A stretch of 64,000 bases of DNA, taken from contig NZ_LBMW01000012.1 of the NCBI RefSeq assembly GCF_026168105.1, positions 111,600 through 175,599 on the forward strand, written 5' to 3'. Below are positions 12,568 through 22,607 of the stretch, one piece after another. Numbering within the stretch: position 1 is the first letter of the stretch; every line of letters begins with the position of its first letter. The DNA comes from Streptomyces hygroscopicus. GTDB taxonomy: Bacteria; Actinomycetota; Actinomycetes; Streptomycetales; Streptomycetaceae. Below the pieces are notes generated by a model. It had not been told where the DNA came from. It searched no databases and saw only the letters and a list, made by a program, of their open reading frames with translations. The position numbers and the translations under genes are program-made.

Positions 12568-15522
12568 ATGAGACACAGAGCGAGATCGATCCTCGCAGTC
12601 GGCGCACTCCTGCTCGGTGGAGCGGGCCTTGCACCCATGGCCCAGGCGCAGCCCGGAGGTTCGTCGAGGCCCGACCCGGACGAGGTGAAGGTCTTCCGGG
12701 CCGACGTCACCCAGAGGCAACTACCCCTGCTGCTCGAGGCCGGACAGGACGGCCATGAACTGGGCGAGCAGGTGGCCGCGCACGGCTCCTCCACCGTCGA
12801 GGTCTACCTCACCGACCGGCAGGCCAAGAGCCTGCAGAAGCAGGGGGTCGCCCTCACCGAGCACGCGCTTTCCACCAAGGCCGAGACGCGGGTCGAGAAC
12901 GCCGCGCAGGGCGTGTTCCGCCCTTACAGCGGCAAGGGCGGTCTCAAGGAGGAGATCGTCAGCACCGGCCGGACCCACCCCGACCTCACCAAGGTCGTCT
13001 CCATCGGCAAGACCCTGGGCGGCAAGGACATCCTCGCGCTCAAGCTGACCAGGAACGCCAAGAAGTCCAAGGACGGCTCCAAGCCCTCCGTGCTGTATCT
13101 GTCCAACCAGCACGCGCGTGAGTGGATCACACCGGAGATGACCCGCCGGCTGATGCACTACTACCTGGACAACTACGCGACGGACAAACGCATCAAGAAG
13201 ATCGTCGACTCCACCGAGCTGTGGTTCGTCCTGTCGGCCAATCCCGACGGCTACGACTACACCTTCAAGAACTCCGGCACCCGCCTGTGGCGCAAGAACC
13301 TGCGGGACGTCAACGGCGACGGCGTCATCGGCGTCGGAGACGGCGTCGACCTCAACCGCAACTTCGCCTACAAGTGGGGCTACGACAACGAGGGTTCCTC
13401 ACCCGACCCCACCAGCGAGACCTACCGCGGCGCACGCCCCGAGTCCGAGCCCGAGACACGCGCGCTCGACACCTTCGAGAAGCGCATCGGGTTCACCTAC
13501 GGCATCAACTACCACTCCGCCGCTCAGCTGCTCCTCTACGGCGTCGGCTGGCAGGTGGCCACGCCGACCCCCGACGACGTCCTCTACAAGGCGCTCGCCG
13601 GAACCCCCGACACCCCGGCCATCCCGGGATATCGCTCACAGGTCTCCTCGGAGCTGTACACGACGAACGGCGAGGCGGACGGCCACGCGTCGAACGTCAA
13701 CGGCATGGCGATGTTCACCCCCGAGATGTCGACCTGCCAGACGGCGTCGAACGTCGACCCCAACGATGCCTGGAACGCGTCCGACTGCCGGTCGGTCTTC
13801 AATTTCCCCGACGACGAGAAGCTGATCGAGCAGGAATTCGAGAAGAACATCCCGTTCGCGCTCTCCGTCGCCGAGACGGCGCCCCACCCCGACCAGCCGT
13901 CATCCCCGGTCGGCATCGACGCACCGGACTTCACCCCCGCCGCGTTCCCGACGTCGTACGCGCGCGGCGCCGACCAGGAGGTCTCGGTCGTCGTACGGAA
14001 GTCCGTGCGCGACAAGGAACTCAAGTACCGCGTCAACGGCGGCCGTACGCAGGACATGGCGCTCAGGCCCTGGAAGGGCGGTGAGACGTACGGCGGTGAC
14101 GACAACCTCTACTTCGACGAGTACCGGGCCAAGGTGAAGGACGGCGACCCGGGCGACAAGGTCGAGGTCTGGTTCACCGGCGAAAACAGGGGCGGCAAGA
14201 AGACGTCCAGCCCGCACTTCACCTACACCGTGGCCGAGCGGGCGCGGGCGGACATTCTGGTGGTCGCCGAGGAGGGCGCCAAGGCCACCCAGGCCCAGAT
14301 CTATCTCGATGCCCTGAGGGCCGGCGGCCGAAAAGCCGTCCTCTGGGACGTCGCCACCCAGGGCGCGCCCGACGCGCTCGGCGTGCTGGACCACTTCAGG
14401 ACGGTCGTCCACTACACGGGCGCGAGCATCCCCGGCAGCGCCACCCAGCTGCAGCTGCGCGCCTTCCTCAACGAGGGCGGCAGGCTGATAGAGGCGGGCG
14501 AGCAGGCCGGCGGCGCCGTCGACCTCGGCCGCGGCACGCTCTCCGACGACTTCAGCCAGTACTACCTGGGCGCCTACTCGCGTACGTCGACCTCGGGGGC
14601 CACCGGCTTCAGCGGCTCCGGCAGGCTGAGCGGCTTCGCGGGGCCACTGGGTGCCGCGCCCGGCAACCCCCTGGACAAGGCGGGCATGTACGGCGTCACC
14701 TCGGACGAGCTGCCCGTCGCGCAGTACCCCCGGTTCGCGAGCGCCGGGGCGGGCCGGTTCGCCGGGATCGTCAATCCGTACGGGCCGTACGCGGGCTCCT
14801 ACATGGCCGCCGCCGTCCACACCGACGACGCCTACAAGCGGTTGACCCGCTCCATCGACCTCACCAAGGTGAGCGCCGCCGACAGGCCCACCCTGCGCGC
14901 CCACATGCTGTGGGACACCGAGCCCGGCTACGACCATGCCGTGGTCGAGGTCCACACCGCCGGGGCCGACGACTGGACGACGCTGCCGGAGTCCGGCGGG
15001 GCCACCAGTGACGCGGTGCCGGCGGGCTGCGCGGCAGGGTTCCTCGTCGGGGAGCACCCCTGGCTCAAGCACTATCTGACCGTGGCGTCGGGCGGCTGCA
15101 CCGCGGCCGGCGCCACCGGCACGTGGCACAGCCTCACCGGCTCCTCGGGCGGCTGGCGGCAGGTGAACTTCGACCTCAGCGCGTACGCCGGGAAGACGGT
15201 CGAGGTCTCGCTGAGCTACATCACCGACCCCGGTACGGGCGGCCACGGTGTCCTCGCCGACGACGCCTCGCTCGTGGTCGGCGGCACGGCCACCGGGACC
15301 GAGGGCTTCGAGACGTCCCTCGGCGCGTGGAGGGTGGCGGGCCCACCCCCGGGAAGTCCGGCCGTCCTCAAGGACTGGGCGCGCACGGGAGAGCTGTTCA
15401 GGACGTACGGAGCGGTCACCACGGACCGGACCGTGCTGCTGGGCTTCGGGCTGGAGCACCTCGCGTCGGGGGCCGACCGGACGGCCCTGATCAGGAAGGC
15501 ACTCGCCGCGCTCGGCGGCTGA
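12568..15522 (+). CDS. Secreted M14-family zinc carboxypeptidase
   Basis: A 984-residue exported metallopeptidase. A Sec signal peptide (MRHRARSILAVGALLLGGAG, cleavage after AQA near residue 28) precedes a short propeptide-like region. The M14 catalytic domain has zinc ligands in QHAREW (H182, E185) and H316 in INYHS, the substrate-binding DLNRNF segment, and a catalytic glutamate in TPEMS (E386). The C-terminal 500 residues, beyond the usual M14 length, look like beta-sandwich or immune-inhibitor-like modules (SYARGADQEVSVVV, FDLSAYAGKTVEVSLSY). It probably degrades extracellular peptides. It is a single gene with its own terminator. Confidence 0.92.
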   Translation: MRHRARSILAVGALLLGGAGLAPMAQAQPGGSSRPDPDEVKVFRADVTQRQLPLLLEAGQDGHELGEQVAAHGSSTVEVYLTDRQAKSLQKQGVALTEHALSTKAETRVENAAQGVFRPYSGKGGLKEEIVSTGRTHPDLTKVVSIGKTLGGKDILALKLTRNAKKSKDGSKPSVLYLSNQHAREWITPEMTRRLMHYYLDNYATDKRIKKIVDSTELWFVLSANPDGYDYTFKNSGTRLWRKNLRDVNGDGVIGVGDGVDLNRNFAYKWGYDNEGSSPDPTSETYRGARPESEPETRALDTFEKRIGFTYGINYHSAAQLLLYGVGWQVATPTPDDVLYKALAGTPDTPAIPGYRSQVSSELYTTNGEADGHASNVNGMAMFTPEMSTCQTASNVDPNDAWNASDCRSVFNFPDDEKLIEQEFEKNIPFALSVAETAPHPDQPSSPVGIDAPDFTPAAFPTSYARGADQEVSVVVRKSVRDKELKYRVNGGRTQDMALRPWKGGETYGGDDNLYFDEYRAKVKDGDPGDKVEVWFTGENRGGKKTSSPHFTYTVAERARADILVVAEEGAKATQAQIYLDALRAGGRKAVLWDVATQGAPDALGVLDHFRTVVHYTGASIPGSATQLQLRAFLNEGGRLIEAGEQAGGAVDLGRGTLSDDFSQYYLGAYSRTSTSGATGFSGSGRLSGFAGPLGAAPGNPLDKAGMYGVTSDELPVAQYPRFASAGAGRFAGIVNPYGPYAGSYMAAAVHTDDAYKRLTRSIDLTKVSAADRPTLRAHMLWDTEPGYDHAVVEVHTAGADDWTTLPESGGATSDAVPAGCAAGFLVGEHPWLKHYLTVASGGCTAAGATGTWHSLTGSSGGWRQVNFDLSAYAGKTVEVSLSYITDPGTGGHGVLADDASLVVGGTATGTEGFETSLGAWRVAGPPPGSPAVLKDWARTGELFRTYGAVTTDRTVLLGFGLEHLASGADRTALIRKALAALGG

Positions 15523-15585
15523 CGCCGCGCAGTCAATGGCAGTTGGTTCCGTATCACCGGAAGGAGTGATCGGGCCCTCGCGCAA

Positions 15586-15623
15586 GGGCGGTCCGTACCC
15601 CTACTGGCGGGTACGGGCCGCCC
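15586..15623 (+). terminator. Hairpin after the carboxypeptidase
   Basis: A 15-bp stem with one wobble pair (15586-15600 with 15609-15623) and an 8-base loop, 64 bases past the carboxypeptidase stop. It separates that gene from gap. Confidence 0.75.
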
Positions 15624-15704
15624 GTCCGAGTATGAGGCATCTCGATGTCACTACGGCGGCCTCCGGAGGGTAGGGTCGTAGGCGGTCGGGGACATCCCAA
15701 ATAG

Positions 15705-16757
<1,053 letters not shown>

Positions 16758-16788
16758 TCGCCGAAGCAGGCACCTCGATGTGAGAACA

Positions 16789-16824
16789 GGGCTCGGGCAG
16801 CGCGTGGTCGCGCCGCCCGGGCCC
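16789..16824 (+). terminator. Hairpin between gap and pgk
   Basis: A 16-bp GC-rich stem with two G-T wobble pairs starts at GGGCTCGGGCAGCGCG (16789) and ends at 16824. It lies 30 bases past the gap stop and may terminate or attenuate transcription into pgk. Confidence 0.6.
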
Positions 16825-16925
16825 TGACTCACGTACGGCGAGCCGGCCCGGTGTACCCGGGGGCGGCTCGCGTGCAGATCGACCGGCCCTCGTACGATCA
16901 AGAGCCCTTTCCCAGGAGTCCCCCT

Positions 16926-18137
16926 ATGAAGACGATCGACGAACTTCTCTCCGACGGCGTGGACGGCAAGCGGGTCTTCGTCCGCGCCGACCTCAACGTG
17001 CCGCTGGCCGACGGTGTGATCACCGACGACGGCCGCATCCGCGCCGTGCTGCCCACCGTCAAGGCCCTCACCGACGCGGGTGCCAAGGTGGTCGTCGCCT
17101 CGCACCTGGGCCGCCCCAAGGGCGCCCCGGACCCCGCCTTCTCGCTGCTGCCGGCCGCCGAGCGCCTCGGTGAACTCCTGGGCGCCCCCGTGGCCTTCGC
17201 CCAGGACACCGTCGGCCCCGCCGCCCATGACGCCGTCGACGGCCTCGAGCCCGGCCAGGTCGCGGTCATCGAGAACCTGCGCTTCAACCCCGGCGAGACC
17301 TCCAAGGACGACACCGAGCGCGGCGAGTTCGCCGACCAGCTCGCCGCCCTCGCCGACGTGTACGTGAGCGACGGCTTCGGCGCGGTCCACCGCAAGCACG
17401 CCTCCGTGTACGACCTCCCGGCCCGTCTGCCGCACTACGCCGGCTACCTCATCGCGACCGAGGTCGGTGTCCTGAAGAAGCTCACCGAGGACCTCAAGCG
17501 GCCGTACGTCGTCGTGCTGGGCGGCGCCAAGGTCTCCGACAAGCTGGCCGTCATCGACCAGCTGCTCGGCAAGGCCGACCGTCTGCTGATCGGCGGCGGC
17601 ATGGCCTACACCTTCCTCAAGGCCAAGGGCTACGAGGTCGGCAAGTCCCTCCTGCAGGAGGACCAGATCCCGGCCGTCAGGGAGTACATCGAGCGCGCCG
17701 AGAAGACCGGCGTCGAGCTGCTGCTGCCCGTGGACGCGCTGGTCGCGCCCGACTTCCCGGACCTGAAGACCAAGGCCCCGGCGCATCCGACGGTCGTCGC
17801 CGCGGACGCGATCCCGGCCGACCAGGAGGGCCTGGACATCGGCCCGGAGACCCGCAAGCTGTACGCCTCGAAGCTCGCCGACGCGGCCACCGTCTTCTGG
17901 AACGGTCCCATGGGCGTCTTCGAGCACCCCGACTACGCCGAGGGCACCAGGGCCATTGCCCAGGCTCTGATCGACTCCCCGGCCTTCACGGTCGTCGGCG
18001 GCGGCGACTCCGCCGCGGCCGTGCGCCAGCTGGGCTTCGACGAGTCGGCATTCGGCCACATCTCGACCGGGGGCGGCGCCTCCCTCGAATACCTCGAGGG
18101 CAAGACGCTCCCCGGACTCGCCGCACTGGAGGACTGA
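16926..18137 (+). CDS. pgk: Phosphoglycerate kinase
   Basis: A 403-residue enzyme that transfers phosphate from 1,3-bisphosphoglycerate to ADP. Motifs: FVRADLNVPL at the N-terminus, VVVLGGAKVSDKLAVI in the hinge region, and GGGDSAAAVRQLG in the nucleotide site. Start ATG at 16926 (MKTIDELLSDG) is chosen because it has AGGAG nearby and matches the family N-terminus; an upstream in-frame extension is not needed. tpiA starts five bases after its stop. Confidence 0.97.
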   Translation: MKTIDELLSDGVDGKRVFVRADLNVPLADGVITDDGRIRAVLPTVKALTDAGAKVVVASHLGRPKGAPDPAFSLLPAAERLGELLGAPVAFAQDTVGPAAHDAVDGLEPGQVAVIENLRFNPGETSKDDTERGEFADQLAALADVYVSDGFGAVHRKHASVYDLPARLPHYAGYLIATEVGVLKKLTEDLKRPYVVVLGGAKVSDKLAVIDQLLGKADRLLIGGGMAYTFLKAKGYEVGKSLLQEDQIPAVREYIERAEKTGVELLLPVDALVAPDFPDLKTKAPAHPTVVAADAIPADQEGLDIGPETRKLYASKLADAATVFWNGPMGVFEHPDYAEGTRAIAQALIDSPAFTVVGGGDSAAAVRQLGFDESAFGHISTGGGASLEYLEGKTLPGLAALED

Positions 18138-18142
18138 CCTAG

Positions 18143-18919
18143 ATGAGCACGCGCACGCCGCTGATGGCGGGCAACTGGAAGATGAACCTCAACCACCTCG
18201 AGGCCATCGCGCACGTCCAGAAGCTCGCCTTCGCCCTCGCGGACAAGGACTACGAGGCCGTCGAGGTCGCCGTCCTGCCGCCCTTCACCGACCTGCGCTC
18301 CGTGCAGACCCTGGTCGACGGCGACAAGCTCAAGATCAAGTACGGTGCCCAGGACGTCTCGGCGCACGAGTCCGGCGCCTACACCGGCGAGATCTCCGCG
18401 TCGATGCTGGCCAAGCTGAAGTGCACCTTTGTGGTGATCGGTCACTCCGAGCGACGGCAGTACCACGGCGAGACCGACGAGCTGGTGAACGCCAAGGCCA
18501 AGGCCGCATTCAAGCACGGACTGACCCCGATCCTGTGTGTCGGCGAGGAGCTGGAGGTCCGCGAGGCCGCCGAGCATGTCGGGCACACGCTCGGTCAGCT
18601 CGAGGGCGGTCTGAAGGACCTGCCGGCCGAGCAGGTCGAGACGATCGTGATCGCGTACGAGCCCGTTTGGGCCATCGGCACCGGAAAGGTCTGCGGCTCC
18701 GACGACGCCCAGGAAGTCTGCTCGGCGATCCGCGGCAAGATCGCCGATCTGTACTCGCAGGACGTGGCCGACAAGGTCCGCATCCAGTACGGCGGCTCGG
18801 TGAAGTCGGGCAATGTCGCCGAGATCATGGCGAAGCCTGACATCGACGGCGCCCTGGTCGGCGGCGCCTCGCTGGACGCGGACGAGTTCGTCAAGATCGT
18901 CCGTTTCCGGGAGCAGTGA
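18143..18919 (+). CDS. tpiA: Triosephosphate isomerase
   Basis: A 258-residue TIM-barrel enzyme interconverting dihydroxyacetone phosphate and glyceraldehyde 3-phosphate. It has the substrate lysine in MAGNWKMN, the catalytic histidine H101 in IGHSERR, the catalytic glutamate E173 in [12 protein letters not shown], and the phosphate-binding YGGSVK loop. It is close-packed behind pgk and probably co-transcribed. Confidence 0.97.
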   Translation: MSTRTPLMAGNWKMNLNHLEAIAHVQKLAFALADKDYEAVEVAVLPPFTDLRSVQTLVDGDKLKIKYGAQDVSAHESGAYTGEISASMLAKLKCTFVVIGHSERRQYHGETDELVNAKAKAAFKHGLTPILCVGEELEVREAAEHVGHTLGQLEGGLKDLPAEQVETIVIAYEPVWAIGTGKVCGSDDAQEVCSAIRGKIADLYSQDVADKVRIQYGGSVKSGNVAEIMAKPDIDGALVGGASLDADEFVKIVRFREQ

Positions 18920-19072
18920 TCAGCACTCCCGGGCGGTCCTCCACGTCATGAGTATGCGGTAGGGGCGATCCGTCGTACCCTTGCGGGGGCTGGTGGCGTT
19001 TTCGATATGCGGCTCCGCCGCGTGGCCACCGGCCCCCGTCGTCCATCCGAGTCCGAGGAAGTTGGTCCAGCC

Positions 19073-19309
19073 GTGGTTTTGGGGTTCTCGATCGCCCTGA
19101 TCGTCTTCAGCCTGCTGCTGATGCTGCTGGTGCTGATGCACAAGGGGAAGGGCGGCGGCCTCTCCGACATGTTCGGTGGCGGCATGCAGTCCTCCGTCGG
19201 CGGCTCCTCGGTCGCCGAGCGCAACCTCGACCGGATCACCATCGTGATCGGTGTGCTCTGGCTTGCGTGCATCGTGGTGCTGGGCATCCTGATGAAGGTC
19301 AACCACTAG
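19073..19309 (+). CDS. secG: Preprotein translocase subunit SecG
   Basis: A 78-residue membrane protein with two transmembrane helices (VLGFSIALIVFSLLLMLLVL and ITIVIGVLWLACIVVLGIL) joined by a Gly/Ser-rich cytoplasmic loop (GKGGGLSDMFGGG), the standard SecG layout. It stabilises the SecYEG channel. Start GTG at 19073 follows GAGGAAG; a longer upstream frame has no ribosome site and adds non-SecG sequence. The position after tpiA is conserved in actinobacteria. Confidence 0.93.
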   Translation: MVLGFSIALIVFSLLLMLLVLMHKGKGGGLSDMFGGGMQSSVGGSSVAERNLDRITIVIGVLWLACIVVLGILMKVNH

Positions 19310-19520
19310 CGCCGGCCTTAACCGGCATATCGCACATTGGGCACGTAACGCCCCATGTCCGGTACGGGTCTTCGGACGCGGCCTATCATGGGGCGTGCGT
19401 CTGGGGGCGGGGGTAACTCCCATCACTGGACGCGCGTTGGGCCTTACGTAGACTGAGGCGCTCGCAGCGAAGCGAAACGCCGACGAGTTTCGCGGCACCA
19501 TCACGCAGGGAGTTACGACC

Positions 19521-19856
19521 GTGGCAAGTGGCAACGCGATCCGAGGAAGCCGGGTCGGGGCGGGGCCGATGGGCGAGGCCGAGCGCGGCGAGTCCGCGCC
19601 GCGTCTGCGCATCTCCTTCTGGTGCTCCAACGGGCACGAGACGCAGCCCAGCTTCGCCAGCGACGCGCAGGTTCCCGACACCTGGGACTGCCCGCGCTGC
19701 GGCTTTCCGGCCGGTCAGGACCGGGACAACCCGCCGGACCCGCCGCGCACCGAGCCCTACAAGACGCACCTCGCGTATGTCCGGGAGCGGCGCAGCGACG
19801 CGGACGGCGAGGCGATCCTCGCCGAGGCGCTCGCCAAACTGCGGGGCGAAATCTAG
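19521..19856 (+). CDS. RbpA-family RNA polymerase-binding protein
   Basis: A 111-residue small zinc protein matching the RbpA family in layout: basic N-terminus with IRGSR, a zinc-ribbon core (C35, H39, C57, C60) and the sigma-interacting C-terminus (THLAYVRERRSDADGEAILA). RbpA proteins bind sigma factors and RNA polymerase and stimulate initiation in actinobacteria. Streptomyces genomes are known to carry more than one family member, and this secG-linked copy may be the paralogue rather than the main RbpA. GTG start; its own promoter is likely because about 210 bases separate it from secG. Confidence 0.8.
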   Translation: MASGNAIRGSRVGAGPMGEAERGESAPRLRISFWCSNGHETQPSFASDAQVPDTWDCPRCGFPAGQDRDNPPDPPRTEPYKTHLAYVRERRSDADGEAILAEALAKLRGEI

Positions 19857-20033
19857 AAGTTGAGTCCAGTCGGGTGCCTTCTGGCGCCCGGCCGGTCGCG
19901 TTCGGTGCGCCCCCGGCCGTGGGTGGCCCGTGAGGGTGCCCGGCTGTGCCCGAACTCGCGGTTTCCCCTGCTCAGCACGATTGTCAGTGGTGCCCTTTAC
20001 GGTTTGTGCATCGGCGAATCGTGAGGGGGGACG

Positions 20034-20579
20034 ATGACAACGGTCGAGGTGGCGGACGTCTTACGGCGGCCCGCGTGGCGTGGGGGATTCGCGCGGCTGT
20101 GGACCGCCGGAGTTTCCTCGCTCGGGGACGCGCTGCGTACGGCCGCGCTGACCCTGCTCGCGGATCGCATGCCGCACCGGACGCCTCCGCGCGCTGATCC
20201 TGGCCGGAAGGTCCGGACGGCGTGCCTGCCGCTCATGGGGGCCGTCCGCGACCTGGGCGCCCTGCTCGTCGCATTGCTGCTGCTCGGCGCCATGACGATG
20301 GTGTGGAACGTCAACCAGGTCACGATGACGCGGCATCGGGGCCCCGAGTCAATGCTGGGGCGCATCGCCTCCGCCTTCCGCACGGCCTCGACCTCCGGAG
20401 CCCCGCTCGGCGCCCTCCTCGGCGGATCGATGGCACGGGTGTACGGGTTGAACGAGCCGGCGCTGCTCGCAGCCGTGCTCTTCGGGCTCGCCGTCACCTC
20501 GTTGACAACCGTACGCAAGCCGGACGTACCTGTTGTTGCGCCGGACGACGGCGTGACAAGAGGTCACCCCACCCTCTGA
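20034..20579 (+). pseudogene. MFS transporter with a large internal deletion
   Basis: A 181-residue open frame whose ends belong to a 12-helix major facilitator but whose middle is missing. The start (FARLWTAGVSSLGDALRTAA) is the first helix of a macrolide-efflux-like MFS protein. From about residue 75 the sequence is the final third (LLLLGAMTMVWNVNQVTMTR, LGRIASAFRTASTSGAPLGA). Roughly 230 residues, about seven helices, appear deleted, leaving an in-frame junction near residues 45-70. The ATG has a good GAGGGGG ribosome site. It could still make a short membrane protein, but not a normal transporter. It sits between the RbpA-family gene and pgi. Confidence 0.7.
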
Positions 20580-20651
20580 TCAATTAGGTTGGGACCGGCA
20601 GCGGGGCGAGGTACGCAGCAGCACAGGCAAGGAAGAAGGCTGAAGTCCGAG

Positions 20652-22304
20652 ATGAACGCAGACAGCCGTACCAGGCTCAACCAGACGCCCGAGTGGGCCG
20701 CGCTGGCCAAGCACCGCGAGGAGCTCGGCGAAGTGCACCTGCGCGACCTGTTCGCGGCGGACCCCGGACGCGGCAGCGGGTACACGCTGCAGGTCGGTGA
20801 CCTGCACATCGACTACTCCAAGCACCGGGTCACCGACGAGACGCTGCGGCTGCTGCGCGAGCTGGCCGCCGCTCGGGACGTGTTCGGCCTCAGGGACGCC
20901 ATGTTCCGCGGTGAGAAGATCAACACCACCGAGAACCGCGCAGTCCTGCACACCGCGCTGCGCGCCCCGCGTGACGCGGTGATCGAGGTCGACGGGGAGA
21001 ACGTCGTCCCCAAGGTGCACGCGGTCCTGGACAAGATGGCCGCCTTCAGTGAGCGTGTCCGCTCGGGCGAGTGGACCGGGCACACCGGCAAGCGCATCAA
21101 GAACGTGATCAACGTCGGCATCGGCGGCTCCGACCTGGGTCCGGCCATGGCCTACGAGGCGCTGAGCGCCTTCACCGACCGCGGTCTGACGGTCCGCTTC
21201 GTGTCGAACGTCGACGGTGCCGATCTGCACGAGGCCACCCGCGACCTCGACGCCGCCGAGACGCTGTTCATCGTCGCTTCGAAGACGTTCACCACGATCG
21301 AGACGATCACCAACGCGACGTCGGCGCGCCAGTGGCTGCTGACGGAGCTGAAGGCCGGTCAGGAGGCCGTGGCCAAGCACTTCGTGGCCGTTTCGACGAA
21401 CGCCGAGAAGGTCGCGGAGTTCGGCATCGACACGGCCAACATGTTCGAGTTCTGGGACTGGGTCGGCGGCCGCTACTCGTACGACTCGGCGATCGGGCTG
21501 TCCCTGATGATCGCCATCGGCCCGGACCGCTTCCGTGAGATGCTCGACGGATTCCATCTCGTCGACGAGCACTTCCGCACCGCCCCCGCCGAGTCCAACG
21601 TGCCGCTGCTGCTCGGCCTGCTGGGCATCTGGTACGACAATTTCCACGACGCCCAGACGCACGCCGTCCTCCCGTACTCGCACTACCTGTCCAGGTTCAC
21701 CGCGTATCTCCAGCAGCTCGACATGGAGTCCAACGGCAAGTCCGTGGACCGGGACGGCCGTGAGGTCGAATGGCAGACCGGGCCGGTCGTGTGGGGTACG
21801 CCGGGCACCAACGGCCAGCACGCCTACTTCCAGCTGATCCACCAGGGCACCAAGCTGATCCCGGCCGATTTCATCGGCTTCGCGAACCCGGTCGCCGAGC
21901 TCAGCGACGAGCTGAAGGCGCAGCACGACCTGCTGATGGCGAACTTCTTCGCCCAGACCCAGGCGCTGGCCTTCGGCAAGACCGCCGACGAGGTGCGCGC
22001 GGAGGGCGTGCCGGAGGAGCTGGTGCCGCACAAGACGTTCAGGGGCAACCGGCCGACGACCACGATCCTCGCCAAGGACCTCACCCCCTCGGTCCTCGGC
22101 CAGCTGGTCGCGCTCTACGAGCACAAGGTGTTCGTCCAGGGCGCGGTCTGGAACATCGACTCCTTCGACCAGTGGGGCGTCGAGCTCGGCAAGGTCCTGG
22201 CCAAGCGTGTCGAGCCCGCGCTCACCGAGGGCGCCGCGGTGGAAGGCCTGGACGGGTCGACCAAGGCTCTCGTCGCCAAGTACCGGGAGCTGCGCGGCCG
22301 TTAG
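20652..22304 (+). CDS. pgi: Glucose-6-phosphate isomerase
   Basis: A 550-residue enzyme interconverting glucose 6-phosphate and fructose 6-phosphate, linking glycolysis to the pentose phosphate genes downstream. Motifs: [35 protein letters not shown], and the C-terminal [19 protein letters not shown]. Start ATG at 20652 ([15 protein letters not shown]) matches the family; the frame extends 21 codons further upstream without a better start. A hairpin follows directly. Confidence 0.96.
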   Translation: MNADSRTRLNQTPEWAALAKHREELGEVHLRDLFAADPGRGSGYTLQVGDLHIDYSKHRVTDETLRLLRELAAARDVFGLRDAMFRGEKINTTENRAVLHTALRAPRDAVIEVDGENVVPKVHAVLDKMAAFSERVRSGEWTGHTGKRIKNVINVGIGGSDLGPAMAYEALSAFTDRGLTVRFVSNVDGADLHEATRDLDAAETLFIVASKTFTTIETITNATSARQWLLTELKAGQEAVAKHFVAVSTNAEKVAEFGIDTANMFEFWDWVGGRYSYDSAIGLSLMIAIGPDRFREMLDGFHLVDEHFRTAPAESNVPLLLGLLGIWYDNFHDAQTHAVLPYSHYLSRFTAYLQQLDMESNGKSVDRDGREVEWQTGPVVWGTPGTNGQHAYFQLIHQGTKLIPADFIGFANPVAELSDELKAQHDLLMANFFAQTQALAFGKTADEVRAEGVPEELVPHKTFRGNRPTTTILAKDLTPSVLGQLVALYEHKVFVQGAVWNIDSFDQWGVELGKVLAKRVEPALTEGAAVEGLDGSTKALVAKYRELRGR

Positions 22305-22314
22305 CCTCGGCGGA

Positions 22315-22350
22315 CGGGAAGGGGACGGTGTGGACCGCCGCCCCTTCCCG
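22315..22350 (+). terminator. Hairpin terminator after pgi
   Basis: CGGGAAGGGG (22315-22324) pairs perfectly with CCCCTTCCCG (22341-22350), and an inner CGGT/ACCG extends the stem. It starts 11 bases after the pgi stop. Confidence 0.8.
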
Positions 22351-22370
22351 GAGCCGCACCTGCTCCCCGC

Positions 22371-22607
22371 TCGGAACACCGGTTCGGAACACCGTGTTCG
22401 GAACACCCTGTTGGGGTCGGCTCGCTCGGGTCACCCTGTCCCGGCCAGTCCGCTCGGGCCACCCAGTCCCGGCCGGTTCGCTCGGGTCACCCTGTCCCGG
22501 CCAGTCCGTTCGGAACACCGTGTTCCGGGAGCCCGCCGCTCGGGCCACCGTGTTCAGGCCGCCCCACTCGGTACATCACGCTCGGCGGACCCGCGGCTCA
22601 GGCCACC
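22371..22607. repeat. Degenerate 28-bp tandem repeat array between pgi and the FtsX-type permease
   Basis: Ten copies of a TCGGNNCACC-like core start at 22371, 22384, 22398, 22426, 22454, 22482, 22510, 22540, 22568 and 22598. The spacing is 13, 14, 28, 28, 28, 28, 30, 28 and 30 bases, so the basic period is 14 or 28. The best-preserved full unit is TCGGGTCACCCTGTCCCGGC plus eight further bases. Some units form hairpins, for example CGGAACAC-C-GTGTTCCG at 22511-22527. The last unit covers the stop codon of the minus-strand permease. There are no unique spacers, so it is not a CRISPR array. Confidence 0.85.

Noticed and set aside
22371..22607. Possible CRISPR array from the regular 28-base spacing
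   Set aside because: The repeats are contiguous and degenerate, with no unique spacers between conserved repeats and no cas genes in the window.
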